Source: Zopfochytrium polystomum (lineage: Eukaryota; Chytridiomycota; Chytridiomycetes; Chytridiales; Chytridiaceae). From it: a DNA stretch of 64,000 bases. Within the stretch, counting starts at the first letter, position 1. Each line of letters starts with the position of its first letter. Below the pieces are notes generated by a model. That model made no database searches, was not told the origin of the DNA, and saw only the letters and a program-made list of their open reading frames with translations. Of this stretch, positions 45,001 through 55,969 are shown piece after piece. Both the position numbers and the translations under genes were made by a program. Location of the stretch: NCBI GenBank assembly GCA_025765615.1, contig JAIVFJ010000110.1:153224-217223 (forward strand), read 5' to 3'.

Positions 45001-46654
45001 CAGCGATTGGAGAGAAAGGAGCAAAAATGAAAGGAAGGAATATCTCACCTACGGCCGCTACGCCTGCCATGGCCCATCTACCGCCAACATCTTTTCCGTT
45101 GCGACGTTCAACGGCTCCGACCTCAACTTCGACTTTGCGCGTCTCCTCCCACTCTCCCGCGGCGCGTCGCTCCATCTCGACGACCCAACTCCACCTGACG
45201 CCGAGAACGCCGCAGCACCAACGAAGCGCCACGCGCGACCGCGCGTCGTAGGTGCCGTCCAGCACGCACGTAAGGAACAGATGCGTCAACACGATGTGCC
45301 GCAGATCCCCGCCGTCGGCACCGCAGGTCGCATCTTCTGCTTCGCAGGAGGCTGATATTGCCGTAAAGCTCTCTCGCAAATCTGGCTCTGACTCCGGCTC
45401 CTCGAAGGCCGTCGCAGGGAGTTTCGCGTTTTCTGGTGGTCCCGCGGGAAGTTGCGCCACCACCAGCGCGCGTGCAAGGTCCGCGGGCGTCACACCGTCA
45501 TGAATCAGCCTTTCTCCCACGGCCCGACGGTCCTCTGCCGCCACGTCCAGGACCGTGTGCACTCGTTCCACCCACCGCGCAGCCCATTCCTCGAAAGGAT
45601 CCGCAGTCTTTCTCGCCCTCAATGCCAGGCCTCCCCAGCCATCGTCGTCGCCCTCAGTATCGTCATCGTCGCCGTCGTCGTCAATGCGATCTTCATTGCC
45701 GTTGCCGTTGCTGCCTTCACCGACTTTGCGATCAATGTCATTGCTGGCATAGAGGTCGGGACCTTGGCCGTTTGGGACACCATCGATGCCACGAGCACTG
45801 TCCGCCATCTGCTGCTGCCTGTTCATAATGACTTTGCTGTTTCTGGTAGCCCATTTCTCCTTCTTCTCAGTCGCGTCCTTTGTAATTCGTCTCTTGTTTC
45901 TCTCGGCGTCGCCCGAAGAAGACGCCCTCGCCGTCGAGTTGCGAGAGCCGTCATGCGGGCGGCAGCGGCGTAGCGCAGCCACTGCGAGGGTGCAGAGCCC
46001 AGCGTACGCCAGCTTTTGCGATGCGCTGAGATTGGCTGCGAGAGCTGCGAGGCGGTAGGAGCGCGTGGGTCGAGGCCGCTGCGATGGTGGTGGTGGTGGT
46101 GGTGGTGGTGGTGAGGGCAGTGGAGGCTGTAGGGGCAGATTTGAGCTGGTTGTCGCAGTGGAGGGGACGGCCGCGGCCGCGGCGGCGGTGGGGCAGAAGG
46201 CCGACAACAAATTGTCTGGAACGGCGGCAGTGGTCGGAACTGTTTGATGCGCCATGGCGGAAACCTCGGGCTCGAGTTGCGGCACTCTACGGTCGGACCA
46301 TGGCTTGCCGCCCCAAACGGTAGCGACGGCGTCCGCATCTGCAATGGACCCGGTCGAAGCGAGGCGCGACAAGGTGGGCAAGGAGCTGCTGCGTGAACGG
46401 GACGGCTTCTTGCTGTCCACGATCATGCCCATGCTGCGGGTGGACGGAGTGAGCGACTCGAAGGTGAAGAAGGCGGGTGGTGGCGCGACGACGAAGGCAG
46501 GTGGGGGAGAGAAGGAGGAGGTTAAAGGAGGAGGAGGAAGAGGAGTCGGGCTGTTGTCGTTGTCGTTGTCGTGGTGGTGGTGGTGGTGGTGGTCGTGGTC
46601 GTGGTCGTGGTGATTGTCGACGTTGCTGCTGCAGGCGGGGATCATCATTTGCAT
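42001..46654 (-). CDS. DUF726 / TMCO4-type alpha/beta-hydrolase membrane protein, three exons
   Basis: Exons 46654-45049, 44932-43437 and 43344-42001 join in frame over introns of 116 and 92 bp to give 1481 residues. The N-terminus has a His/Asp-rich run, a hydrophobic span (KLAYAGLCTLAVAAL) and the family helix DARSRVALRWCCGVLG. Splicing joins MAGVAAVA to GGAVIGITAGLAAPLILSGL, the paired hydrophobic hairpin typical of DUF726, followed by KMLKRTRGVTDFSF. A second Ala/Gly hydrophobic array and NPWANGMARAKRVG lead into the hydrolase core, LLADTLIAQSAV ... PVSLAGFSLGARVIFFCLLEL, with nucleophile Ser near residue 1057, then DVFLAGAPVEASHKEWELVR and GRLVNGYLSWDWVL. Yeast Mil1 belongs to this family; a lipase role is suspected. 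Compared with relatives there are long acidic and Ser-rich inserts. Confidence 0.85.
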
Positions 46655-46829
46655 CGGGCGAAAGTGACACGTGAAGTAGAGTCGAGTGCTCTAATGTTGG
46701 GGAGAGTTGGGGGAGAGGGGGCGGCCCAAACAACAACAACAACAAGAACAACAACAACAACAACAACCGCCGTCGCTCTGCCTTCAAAGTAGTATGGAAC
46801 TGTGGTGTGCGTGAAAGTGTGTGTGTGGA

Positions 46830-46860
<31 letters not shown>

Positions 46861-47872
46861 TTTTGTGTTGTGTGTGTGTGTGGATGTTTGTGTGTGGACG
46901 TGTGCGGGTGTGTTTTGGGTTCCCCGATTGTTTGTAGGTTTTTGTTTTGTCGACACCAGAACGAAGAAGAAAAAAATAAAAAATAAAAAATAAAAAAGGA
47001 AAAAAAAATCAGAGGTGGGGAACAACTTGAGGGGGGGGGCGTAGAGCCTGCCGCTGCGCGCGCCGCATCACACACTGGCTTGCTCTCGTTGGCGGTACTT
47101 GGGCCATTCCTCTTTGTCGTCAGGGTCAGCGTCCGTCCGCCTTATTTTCATTTGGGAACGGCCACTGACAGGCTCCTCGCCCAATGACCACCAAGACCCC
47201 CCTTGAACCACATGTTTGTTTGTGTTGCCTGAGCGGCCGCGACAGAGCGCCGAAATTAGTGTGGGAGCGGTGGGGGCTATGATATTCGGGTTGGCAATGG
47301 TTACAGTGCAAGTGGGGTTAACTAAAGGCAACGCAAACAAACATGTGGTTCAAGGGGGGCCTTGGTGGTCATTGGGAGAGGGGAGTCTGCTAGTAGCCGT
47401 TCCCCTTTTTTTTTTCCTTTTGGGGAAGGATACAGTGGGTTCGCGTGGGGTGAAAACACGGCCGCGCGGAACACACTTTCTGAAAACGGGAACGTTCTTT
47501 ATCCGTTTCTGCGAATGTTTAACAACCCTTCTTCTTCCTCCAGCTTTTGAATAAGGTGTTGTGTCTGGGACATTGTGGAACTTCGAAAACTTGGCGGTAC
47601 TTGTCAAATTCTTTTTGTCTGCATTGGATAAAGGTCAAGGCAAAGGTGAGCTCTGACTGCGCTGCAGGCGAACGAAAGCGAGGCCGATCGGCAGTTGGAA
47701 GACGTACGAATCGAGAGAATCGAAATCCCATCGGTAGTGGCCTGCACTTTCTTGCTCCGACGGTCGAATGCGTCCTCTTTTTTTTGTCACATAGATTGGG
47801 TCTAACGCTCTTCGTCCCCCCTCCAGCCTTTTGGTCCGATTCATCAACCGTCGCGGTAGCTGACAAGGCGCA
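46655..47872. other. Promoter-side region with simple repeats and an inverted repeat
   Basis: Holds (CAA)n at 46731-46770, (TG)n at 46830-46882, A/T-rich AAAATA units (46970-47010) and the long inverted repeat at 47154-47404. It is the divergent space between DUF726 (-) and Dim1 (+). No gene recognised. Confidence 0.5.
47154..47404. repeat. Long inverted repeat (fold-back / MITE-like)
   Basis: Arms 47154-47229 and 47327-47404 are reverse complements. The inner 49 bp of each arm differ at only two positions (around CCACCAAG/CCCCCCTTGAACCACATG); the outer 25-30 bp are more diverged. The arms enclose about 97 bp. No transposase is seen, and a target duplication is not obvious. Confidence 0.8.
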
Positions 47873-48505
47873 ATGAGGTGCGTAGTTGACGTGATGGGTT
47901 CATTGCACAAAAACTTGTAACCAAACGCAGTTACTTTCTGCCGCATCTCCCGTCAGGCTGGCACGTCGACCAGGCCATACTTAGCGAGGAGGAGCGTGTT
48001 GTGGTCATTCGCTTTGGCCACGATTGGGACCCGACCTGCATGCAGATGGACGAAGTGCTGTACGGCATTGCCGAGCGAGTCAAAAACTTTGCCGTCATAT
48101 ACCTGGTAATCGACTTGCAACCGCTGCATCATATTCTTTGTGCTCTGATCATTTTGACGACGGACATCACCGTTAACAGGTGGATATTAGCGAGGTTCCG
48201 GACTTCAACAAAATGTACGAGCTGTACGACCCGTGCACAGTGATGTTCTTTTACCGGAACAAACATATAATGATCGACTTGGGAACCGGCAACAATAACA
48301 AGATCAACTGGGCGTTAGAGGATAAGCAGGAAATGATTGATATTGTGTGAGTAGCATTGTCTTCCATCACAATCGCAAGCAATAGGGCACTAGTTTCTAA
48401 TTGTCCCGCGTTCCCCCATGCAGTGAAACAGTCTACCTTGGTGCTCGGAAGGGTCGGGGTTTGGTGGTTAGCCCCAAGGATTATTCCACAAAGTACAAGT
48501 ATTGA
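47873..48505 (+). CDS. DIM1: U5 snRNP / spliceosomal thioredoxin-like protein Dim1 (TXNL4A), four exons
   Basis: Exons 47873-47877, 47931-48105, 48180-48346 and 48424-48505 give 142 residues, the exact family length. Landmarks are GWHVDQAIL, VVIRFGHDWDPTCMQMDE, NFAVIYLVDISEVPDFNKMY, DPCTVMFFYRNKHIMIDLG, TGNNNKINW and the end KGRGLVVSPKDYSTKYKY. Dim1 has a thioredoxin fold without the redox CxxC pair and is an essential part of the U4/U6.U5 tri-snRNP in pre-mRNA splicing. The first exon is only five coding bases (ATG AG), so a 53-bp intron splits the second codon. The other introns are 74 and 77 bp. All sites are GT-AG, and protein similarity fixes the boundaries. No damage is seen. Confidence 0.97.
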
Positions 48506-50764
48506 GAAGTTGGAGGCCACAAGAAAGACTTGTGCCCCTTACACGCAATATCATCATATGCGGGCTTCTTTTTTCTCATCATTTCTTTCCTTCTTTCTTT
48601 CGTATGCATGATGGTGTAATTTTTTTTTTTAAACTTTGACGGTGGGCGTTGCTGTCGCGTGAACTACTGGGAGCCGCAGAAACATGTGAAAATGGGAGCG
48701 GAGTGGCTGTTTGGGCGGCCACACTTGTTCCCCCCTCCGCATGCTCTTTTGCCCGAAACAAGTTGTTCCGCCCCAAAAGAGATAAGTCTGTTAAGAGCCG
48801 GACAACGAGAAAAAGAAAAAAAAAAAAAAAAAAAAAAGAGGGAGAGAGAAACAAAAAAACTTTCGATCTTGTCTGCCGCGTATGTACTCGCTCCTTGTCT
48901 CTCCCTTGTCGTGGCTTCCCTGTTGGGTCCTGCTTGGAAGTTCTGTATTCATCGATGTCGATGATTTTGAGAATGAGCAGGTGCTTTTTGACTGCCTGTC
49001 AAAATCTCTAATTATGAGCGCCAACCACAAAGGTGGGAAGAAGTGGCAGGATTGGAAAAGACTTTGATCCCACTTCCATTACCACCACAGTATTGTCCTT
49101 CCCTGATAGACAGTGGAGGGTTTTAGTGTGATAAGATGAAAATGTGAAGACAGAGTAACAACAGCAATCAGAAATGGAGAGACGTGTTGCCTTGAACAAG
49201 CTTTTTGACCAAGTAGTGGAACCTTAAATGCAACATTTTCTTCCACCCAGGGAGCCTTTGCCGTTGACGGATTTCTTTCCAACACGCCCCTATCCAGTCT
49301 CTTGGCTCTTCTCTTATTGTACACATCATGGCCTGCCTGCTCATACCACTCAGTGCTTCTGATGGGAATGGGGTTGAAGTGGGGAATGTAGTTGCAGCAG
49401 CAACACTTGCTGTCCTCCCATGGTTGCATCAATGCTGACCACTCCACCAAGAATTCTTGTCTTTCTGCTTGGATGCTGTCCCTGGTTTCTTTCTCCTTCT
49501 ACATGGCCATCTCACCTCTGGCATGCTGACATTGGCAGGGCCTGACTACACTTGTTGGGAGCGAACATCACTTGCCTCTTTCAAAACGTCTTGGGGTGAT
49601 ACTGAGGTATGTATGTCTGTGACTCCAGGGTCGGCCCCATGATTGGCAAAGTTGAGCTGCAAAGCGTTGTCCAGTGAAAGGGTTTGGAACCACCAGAGCT
49701 AGATTCCTCAACATGTTGCATTACAAGAAAGGAGATTCCAAATCCGTCAGTGGTGATTTTGCTGCTGAAGAACTTTTTTTGCCTTCTTCAGGTTGGTGGT
49801 CCTTTAGCTTTAGGGGCCGAATGGTCTGTCACCCTTCCTTCCGCAGACGATAGACTCTTCCGCAGACTGCCTCATCTGAATCAGCCTTGTTGCATAGATG
49901 AATAGTGAGAAGCAGTACAAACAATCAAAAAAAGGCAAGTGTGTGATAATGTGGATTGTTCAAAGTTACTTGCATTGCGTATATCTGCTGGAAATCGCTT
50001 TTTGGGGAGCCTTCTCCAGCCCTCTGGGGTCACCAGCCTATATCTTGTGGTGGTGTTGTGATGGGGTAGCAGATAAAAAGTTCGAAGCCCTCATATCTCT
50101 CCTTAATATGATGAGGGTCTGAAACAGTCTTCTTTCAGCTTGGAATTTATCTTGCCAATCTTTTCCAGTATTAGGTTCCATTATGTCCTGGAACATTCTC
50201 TCTCTGTGTTGTGTGGAGGAGAACATACTTGGTGAGAAAGCTGCGAGTTTGTGAGTTTGTGACTTGGAAAATTCATGCTGTGCCTCCCAACAATTCCATG
50301 ATAACAGTAATTCTCTTACCAAGAAAGATGGCCACTTCAATTCTACAACTCTGCCTTTTCTTTTTCCGTTAACTGTGTCACCAAAGGTCTTAGCCAGTCT
50401 ATTTTGTTGCTGTGGAGTGCCACCAAGAGTTGTAATCCTCTTGTCGATCACATAACGGTTGTATCCCATGGTCATCCACTTCAGTGTCTGTTTTGACTGG
50501 ATGAGCAATAGTCCAGGGGTCGTGATTCATCATCAATGTTACTTTTTTTTCAACAGTAAATATCAGTGTTCCTCTCTTTTCAGCTTCACCTTCTGCATGC
50601 TGGACATGGCCAGCAGAAACTTCCACCAAAAATTCTTCAAATTTCCTTGAGTTGCAATGATCCTTTCAGCTCCTTGTTGGAAGGGCAGTCCTTTGTACAC
50701 CACATTGAAAGCTTTTGCAAAAGCTCTGCAAGAACGAAATGAATCAAACTGCCGTACAGGCCTC
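48506..50764. other. Intergenic region with possible transposon-protein remnants
   Basis: Minus-strand open frames at 50769-50563 (RQFDSFRSCRAFAKAFNVVY), 50508-50038 (GGTPQQQNRLAKTFGDTVNG) and 49450-49079 have mixed, protein-like composition but no domain I can name. They may be pieces of one decayed mobile-element protein. An A-run sits at 48815-48836. Confidence 0.35.
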
Positions 50765-51078
50765 TCCATTTGTGAACAGTCTACTCTGAGTGAGCGAGTG
50801 GAAGGAGTGAATGAAGTGGAGATGTGTGTTTGTGTTTGGTCCTTCTCCCCAACTTGGAGAGAAAGAAAAAAACACTCTGTTATGAATTATTGATACATAA
50901 TGATGATATGCACGCTGTAATAGTTGCAAGGCAAGTGTGACTGGCACAGGGTAAAAACCTCTCCTATATTATCTGATTGAGCAGAGGGGGAAAACTGTTG
51001 ACACTGGGTTTCTGTTCCACTTAATACTCGGAGTATTTGTCATCAGCGCAAGCCAGCGCCCAGGTCTGCATTGGAGGT
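50765..51078 (+). repeat. Interspersed repeat, copy 2 (inverted relative to 14720-15035)
   Basis: Reverse complement of 14720-15035 with scattered mismatches over about 310 bp; non-coding. It is followed at 51152 by a copy of a second repeat family. Confidence 0.75.
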
Positions 51079-51151
51079 GGCTCCCTCTGCACCACCTCTC
51101 ACTACCCTCACCTCCGTGAGCCAGATGCATTTGAAGGAACTCTGTATTGAT

Positions 51152-51562
51152 GCCAAAGGACAGAAATCAGATTGAAGAAAAAAGGAAAAAGAGAAATGGC
51201 CCAAAAACAGAGAGAGAGAAAATTGACAAGTCAACCCCCCTGACTTGGAGCATCCACCACAAATGCTTTATGTCCCGCAACCCTATGTGTGTATGTACAA
51301 GTGTCGAAAATAAATAATAAATTAGGCAGGCTTGGAATACAGCCTCAGGCACCCCATCCCTAGGCAGTCAGGCAGTCTCTGTTAGTCACCGAAAAAGAAA
51401 ATATGTTGAGAAAACCCTGGCGCAACAGAAACTGTTAAGACGAAAGTAGTAAAAGCAGGCCCAATAATAAAGACAGGTTAGCTGCACATACACTTTGATA
51501 ACACCTTGGAAACTAAAGAACTGGGAATAATAATAGGAGTCCTGATCCTTGCGGTTTTATGA
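51152..51562 (-). repeat. Interspersed repeat of the second family, copy 2
   Basis: Reverse complement of 34250-34662. The match covers the CTGACTTGGAGCATCCACCA block, the AATAAATAATAAATTAGGC block and the CAATAATAAAGACAGGTTAG block. No coding sequence. Confidence 0.75.
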
Positions 51563-51713
51563 CAGGTACGTTTGTTTGCGAATAAAATCCCAAGACTTTA
51601 TCACTGAGACCTTGGTGTAGTCTCACACTTTGCTAACACTGATGGGATTGGGAAAATGCAAGATCATTGCACGTTAATTTAACATTCATTTCATGTTGAT
51701 TCACCGTGGAAAC

Positions 51714-51846
51714 TGTTGGAATATGCCCCCGCGAAAAAAAAAGAAAAAAAGAGAAGTTGATCACAGACCTGACTTGTCACGCCCTCCTGCTCTCGCAACC
51801 CTCTCGTTCGCCTTCCACCACCACCGTCAACTGCCAGATTTCAACA
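51714..51846 (+). repeat. 5' LTR of the Copia element
   Basis: 133 bp with TG...CA ends. It has an A-rich start and a C-rich end, with no obvious TATA box. Confidence 0.93.
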
Positions 51847-52233
51847 CCTTACCAGGGAGAGCTCTTCAGAGCGAGAAGAGACCAACTGAGCGATCGAGCG
51901 ATTGATCCAGTGAATTTGGATTGAAACGACCCGACGACCAACCCCAAGGAGCGAGTCGAACCAGCCATCCATTGATCGCCACCACCGCTTCAACAAAGCG
52001 ATCGCCTCCACCAGTCAGCTATACAGCCACTGTTTTACGCCCATCGATCACGAGACAAGCTACACAATCACAATTAGCTCCCAACCCCCTATTGGCCGCC
52101 ACCGATCACGCGATCTAATTCTTTTTCTTCAAAGCGACAACCTTCAAGTCAAGAATCCAATTGCTTAGTATCTCAATTCCATTTCAACCCCATCTGTTGG
52201 AACCCCCTTAACAAACCTTTTCCCTGACACAAT
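51847..52233 (+). other. Copia leader between the 5' LTR and gag
   Basis: 387 bp rich in C and A with only short ORFs. It starts CCTTACCAGGGAG, where a primer-binding site would lie; I cannot match it to a tRNA 3' end. It probably also contains the packaging signal. Confidence 0.5.
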
Positions 52234-53547
52234 ATGAGCGTCAAACTAGTCCACCAGGCCCTCAATAACCCCATCTACTTTGACACATGGTACAAAGACG
52301 TACTTGGCTATCTCGCTGGCAAGGATGCACTTGCTACTGTTAGCCTTCGAGCAGTACGACGTGCCGGCGCAGCCGCCAGAGCTGGAGCTAGTGCTGACGC
52401 TGCTGCTGCTGCTGGAGCTGCTGCTGGAGCTGGCCCTGCTGCTGCCGGTGCAGGATTTGTCAACTGGACTGCTGCAGCACCCCCTGATGTGGAGTGATCA
52501 GATGTCATGCGTATCCTCCCAGTACATGTACCCAACCATCCACAGTATGTCAGCTACTGGACCTTCAGTGACGACGGAACTGTCTTTCCTGGAACCTATG
52601 CGCAAAACAAGCTGGCTATGATGCACATTCGGAACCATGTTGGCGAAAACCTCAAGCAAAAGATTAGCAGCATCTACTTTGTCTTCGAGGCCCTTGCCGA
52701 ACTCAAGCGCAAAGTCGGCCGTGTCGACCCTGCACAGGTTATGAACCTTATTGACGAGTTCAAGAAGCTCCGCATTGGAGAGAAAGAAAGAATCGTGGAC
52801 TTCCAGCAGAAATTTGAGACGCACTATGCATCCCTACAGGGTGCACGGGAACTCACTCCAATTGACATGTGCGACCAGATTGACATAACCCTAAGTTTTC
52901 GTTCTGCTGTCCATGTACTAAACCAAAGTTTCAAGAACAACAAATACTGGTTTCCCCAAGTCAACCACTATATGAGCAAGATTGATGACAGCACCATCAC
53001 AGACATCACTGGTCTGATTGATTACCTGAAGATTATGGAGGCCCGCAACTGCAACCCTGAAGACTTTGTGGAGCCACCTGCTGACCCAGTGAACGAGGCA
53101 GCCCTACTCAGTGGTCCCTAAGGTCGACAGAAGGATGGTCACTCCCGACAGGCAGACAGGTCAGAGCGGCGTCATGCTCACTTTGACTCTCGTGAGAACC
53201 AACGCAGCAACCGTCGGGAGAGGCCTCGTAAGGAACGACCTGACCGAGGTGGTTGCCAGAACCGGGAGCAGTCTGAGCATCGCCGCAGCCAGAGAGAGAG
53301 GAACAGCAACAACAACTCACCTGCAGCATCGGCAACTGTTGACCAACAGCAACGAGATGGTTCAGTAGTTGACAGTGTTATCGTCTGTCACCAGTGTGGC
53401 CTCAAGAATCACTATGCCAGAGACTGCCTTGCAAAGAAAGCAGATGCTCCAGTCGCCCTTGTTGCAGCCCTGGACGCCTCGCAGTCTCTCAGCGAGTATG
53501 AGACTGAGTCTGACTACAGTGATTCAGGGGAGTCAAATTTTCAGTAG
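52234..53547 (+). pseudogene. Copia gag with zinc knuckle
   Basis: One frame runs from ATG at 52234 to TAG at 53545-53547 with two internal stops (TGA at 52495, TAA at 53119). Both could be C-to-T changes of CGA or CAA codons. The middle part is helical, with capsid-like composition (LKQKISSIYFVFEALAELKR, NLIDEFKKLRIGEKERIVDF). An Arg/Asp-rich stretch leads to a perfect CX2CX4HX4C knuckle (CHQCGLKNHYARDC, about 53389-53430), which binds RNA in gag proteins. An acidic tail (LSEYETESDYSDSGES) precedes the frameshift site. Confidence 0.85.
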
Positions 53548-53558
53548 GCCCGAGGCCT
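53535..53558 (+). promoter_or_regulatory. Probable -1 programmed frameshift site at the gag/pol border
   Basis: The heptamer A-AAT-TTT (53535-53541) sits in the gag frame exactly as X-XXY-YYZ, two codons before the gag stop. After a 4-base spacer comes a hairpin AGGCC-CGA-GGCCT (53546-53558). The -1 frame is open from here into protease. Function is inferred from the pattern. Confidence 0.65.
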
Positions 53559-54325
53559 CCACCTCAGGCGCACCAAAAGAGAACCTCTAACTCCCGCTCT
53601 GCACCTCATGTTCCAAAATCTGTTGCCCTCCTCTCATCGCACTCAGCTGTCTTCAGAGAGTCCCCAATCGTTGTTGACACTGGCTGCCCAAGGACCATTC
53701 TCAAAGACCTCCACCTGTTCACCTCATACGAAGAGAAAGACTCTACTGTCGGCACCATAGATGAGGAGTCCCCACCACTCAAGACGAAGGGATCTGGCTC
53801 AGCGAGGATTACTCTATCAAACGGTGTCGAAATTGTCATCAAGAAAGCATTCTACGCGCCAAATGCATTATACAGTCCATCGCCACCAATGACATTGAGA
53901 GAGACGGGAAGTTCTTTGTCTCTATGGATGTGGATAAACCTGGCACCATATTCAACAGAAGCGATAGAACTCCTGTTGGTCGTTGCACCAAACGTCTTGG
54001 GCTCCACTTCCTCGTCACCAAGAATTCGAGACTACACTGCCTCAGCCATGCCTCTGCTGCCATTATCGCCCTTGCCCACCGCGAACACTACCCAAGCCCA
54101 GACGGGCCACCACCTGTTGTGAGCAAGGCTGAAAGTCTCCGGATTGCAGAGGTTGAAAGACTTCATCGCGCCCTGGGACACATCGGCTTCCAGCGCCTTG
54201 GCTACATGCTCCACCACCGGACGACAGCAGACCTACCACCCATCGATGCTTCATATCCCACAAAGTGCCAAACTTGTGTCGCAGCCAAGATGCGCCAAAA
54301 GTCATTCCCAGAGCGTGATGAGGAG

Positions 54326-54678
54326 TGTCAGGAACAGGGCAGGACAGGACAAGGCAGACAAGGAACTGAGAGGAGTGATGATTGTATTGGAAACAATAAT
54401 TCACTTGAGGGATGGGACAGGTCCCCCATCCCCCTTTTATACCTTTTGAGAGTGTTCCTTGTCAAGACTCCAAGAAAGTTCCAGAAAGAGCAATTAGTAA
54501 TGCAATGATACCAATGATACCAATGACAACAAGACAAGTCAGGAAAGCAAAGAAGGTTCCAGAAGGTTCCACAAGGTTCCATGAAGGAATGTTCTAGAAG
54601 GTTCCAGAAGGTTCCAGAAGGTTCCATGAAGGAATGTTCTAGAAGGTTCCAGAGGTTTCCAGAGGGTGATTCATAACA
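54326..54678 (-). mobile_element. Solo LTR of the Gypsy family nested in Copia integrase
   Basis: 353 bp in reverse orientation, flanked by AGGAG on both sides (54321-54325 and 54679-54683). Insert plus duplication is 358 bp, and the Copia frame resumes correctly when it is ignored. It therefore landed in a frame that was intact at this point. It carries the long form of the GAA/TTC array, like the LTRs at 5761 and 8001. Confidence 0.93.
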
Positions 54679-55835
54679 AGGAGCAACTCCCATTTGCCCA
54701 CACCCTCAATGTTGATGTCAACTCCATCCCCATTACTTCCTTTGATGGCTACAACTATGCAATCACTGTCGTTTGCGAGAGCAGTCGTTTCTCTTGGGAC
54801 ATTCCTATTACTCGCAAGAGCGATGCATTACCGTTTCTAATTCGCCTGATTCTCTTCCTTGAGAAAACGGAGGGACGCAAAGTACAGGTCATCCAATTGG
54901 ATCGTGGCAAGGAGAGCTTCAATCGGACCTTCAAGTCCTTCTGCAACTCCCATGGAATTCAGCTCAAGGCGTCTCCTTCACGCACAGCCCAGATGAACTC
55001 TGTCGCAGAACGCCACATCCAAACTGTCACAGACATGACCCGGTCACTTTTACTTGGCGCACCTAACGTTCCACTCACATTTTGGAGTTACGCTTACCGT
55101 CAAGCTTCGCAAATCAAGAACTGTCTACCAAACATCCAGCGTGGCATCCTCTCTCCGTTCGAAAGCCGCCACCACATCCCACCAATGGTTGGCCACTTTC
55201 GCACCTTTGGTTCCAAATGTTTCTACCGTGTTAGCCCCAAGCTTCGCAAGAAACTCGATCCCAAGGGCCGTCCTGCTGTTTACCTTGGCAGTCCCTCACG
55301 CTCCATTGCTGTCCTGTGGGAGCTTCAAGAGCAGCGGATCATCTACCAGCGTTATCGTGACATTGAGTTTTTTGAAGATGAATTCCCCCAGTTCTTGGGA
55401 GTTCACGCTGTGGGGGGGGGATTTGGGGACATCAGCGTTAATCTCCCTTCACTTTCAGACTTGGATGACCCTGCATATGAGAAAGCAGTTCAATCAATTG
55501 TAGATGCAGAACAGCACCTTCACCAGCTACTTCAGCAGAAAACCCAGCAGAAACAGCAGCGCCAGGGTAAGGGGGAGCACAGCAGCACACCAGCACCATG
55601 ACCAAAGAAGCGAGGTCGCCCACGCAAGCCATCATCACCAGTGAGGCTACCATCAGTGAGCATCTCAGCAGAGCCCCCACCACCAACAGCTGCGCCTGCA
55701 CCAGATGTCGAGCAGGAGCCACCCCCCAAACGGAAGCGCAGCGCAACAAAGAAACCGGCAGCAGTCGCTGGGCAGGAGCCAGCCCCTAAGAGGAAGCCAG
55801 GCCGACCAAAGAAACACCCAATTCCACCTGACCCG

Positions 55836-55969
55836 GTGAGTCACTCCAAACTTCACTAAACTAATTCTTTCTTTTCTACACCATTCCCTTTTCAAATTTT
55901 CTCCTCACAACCAAAAACAATTCAAAACCATTAACGTCACTTCACGTCGCCCCACACTATCGCGCACAG
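55836..55969 (+). other. Intron-like interruption within Copia pol
   Basis: 134 bp starting GTGAGT and ending CGCACAG, T/C/A-rich, with stops in the pol frame. Removing it joins 55835 to 55970 in phase 0, and both sides have the same Pro/Ala-rich style. Three independent signs (donor, acceptor, frame) agree, but splicing is not proven. Confidence 0.55.

Noticed and set aside
52234..53547. Stop-codon reassignment to explain TGA and TAA inside gag
   Set aside because: Host genes in the window use TGA, TAA and TAG as normal stops, and other damage shows the element is decayed.
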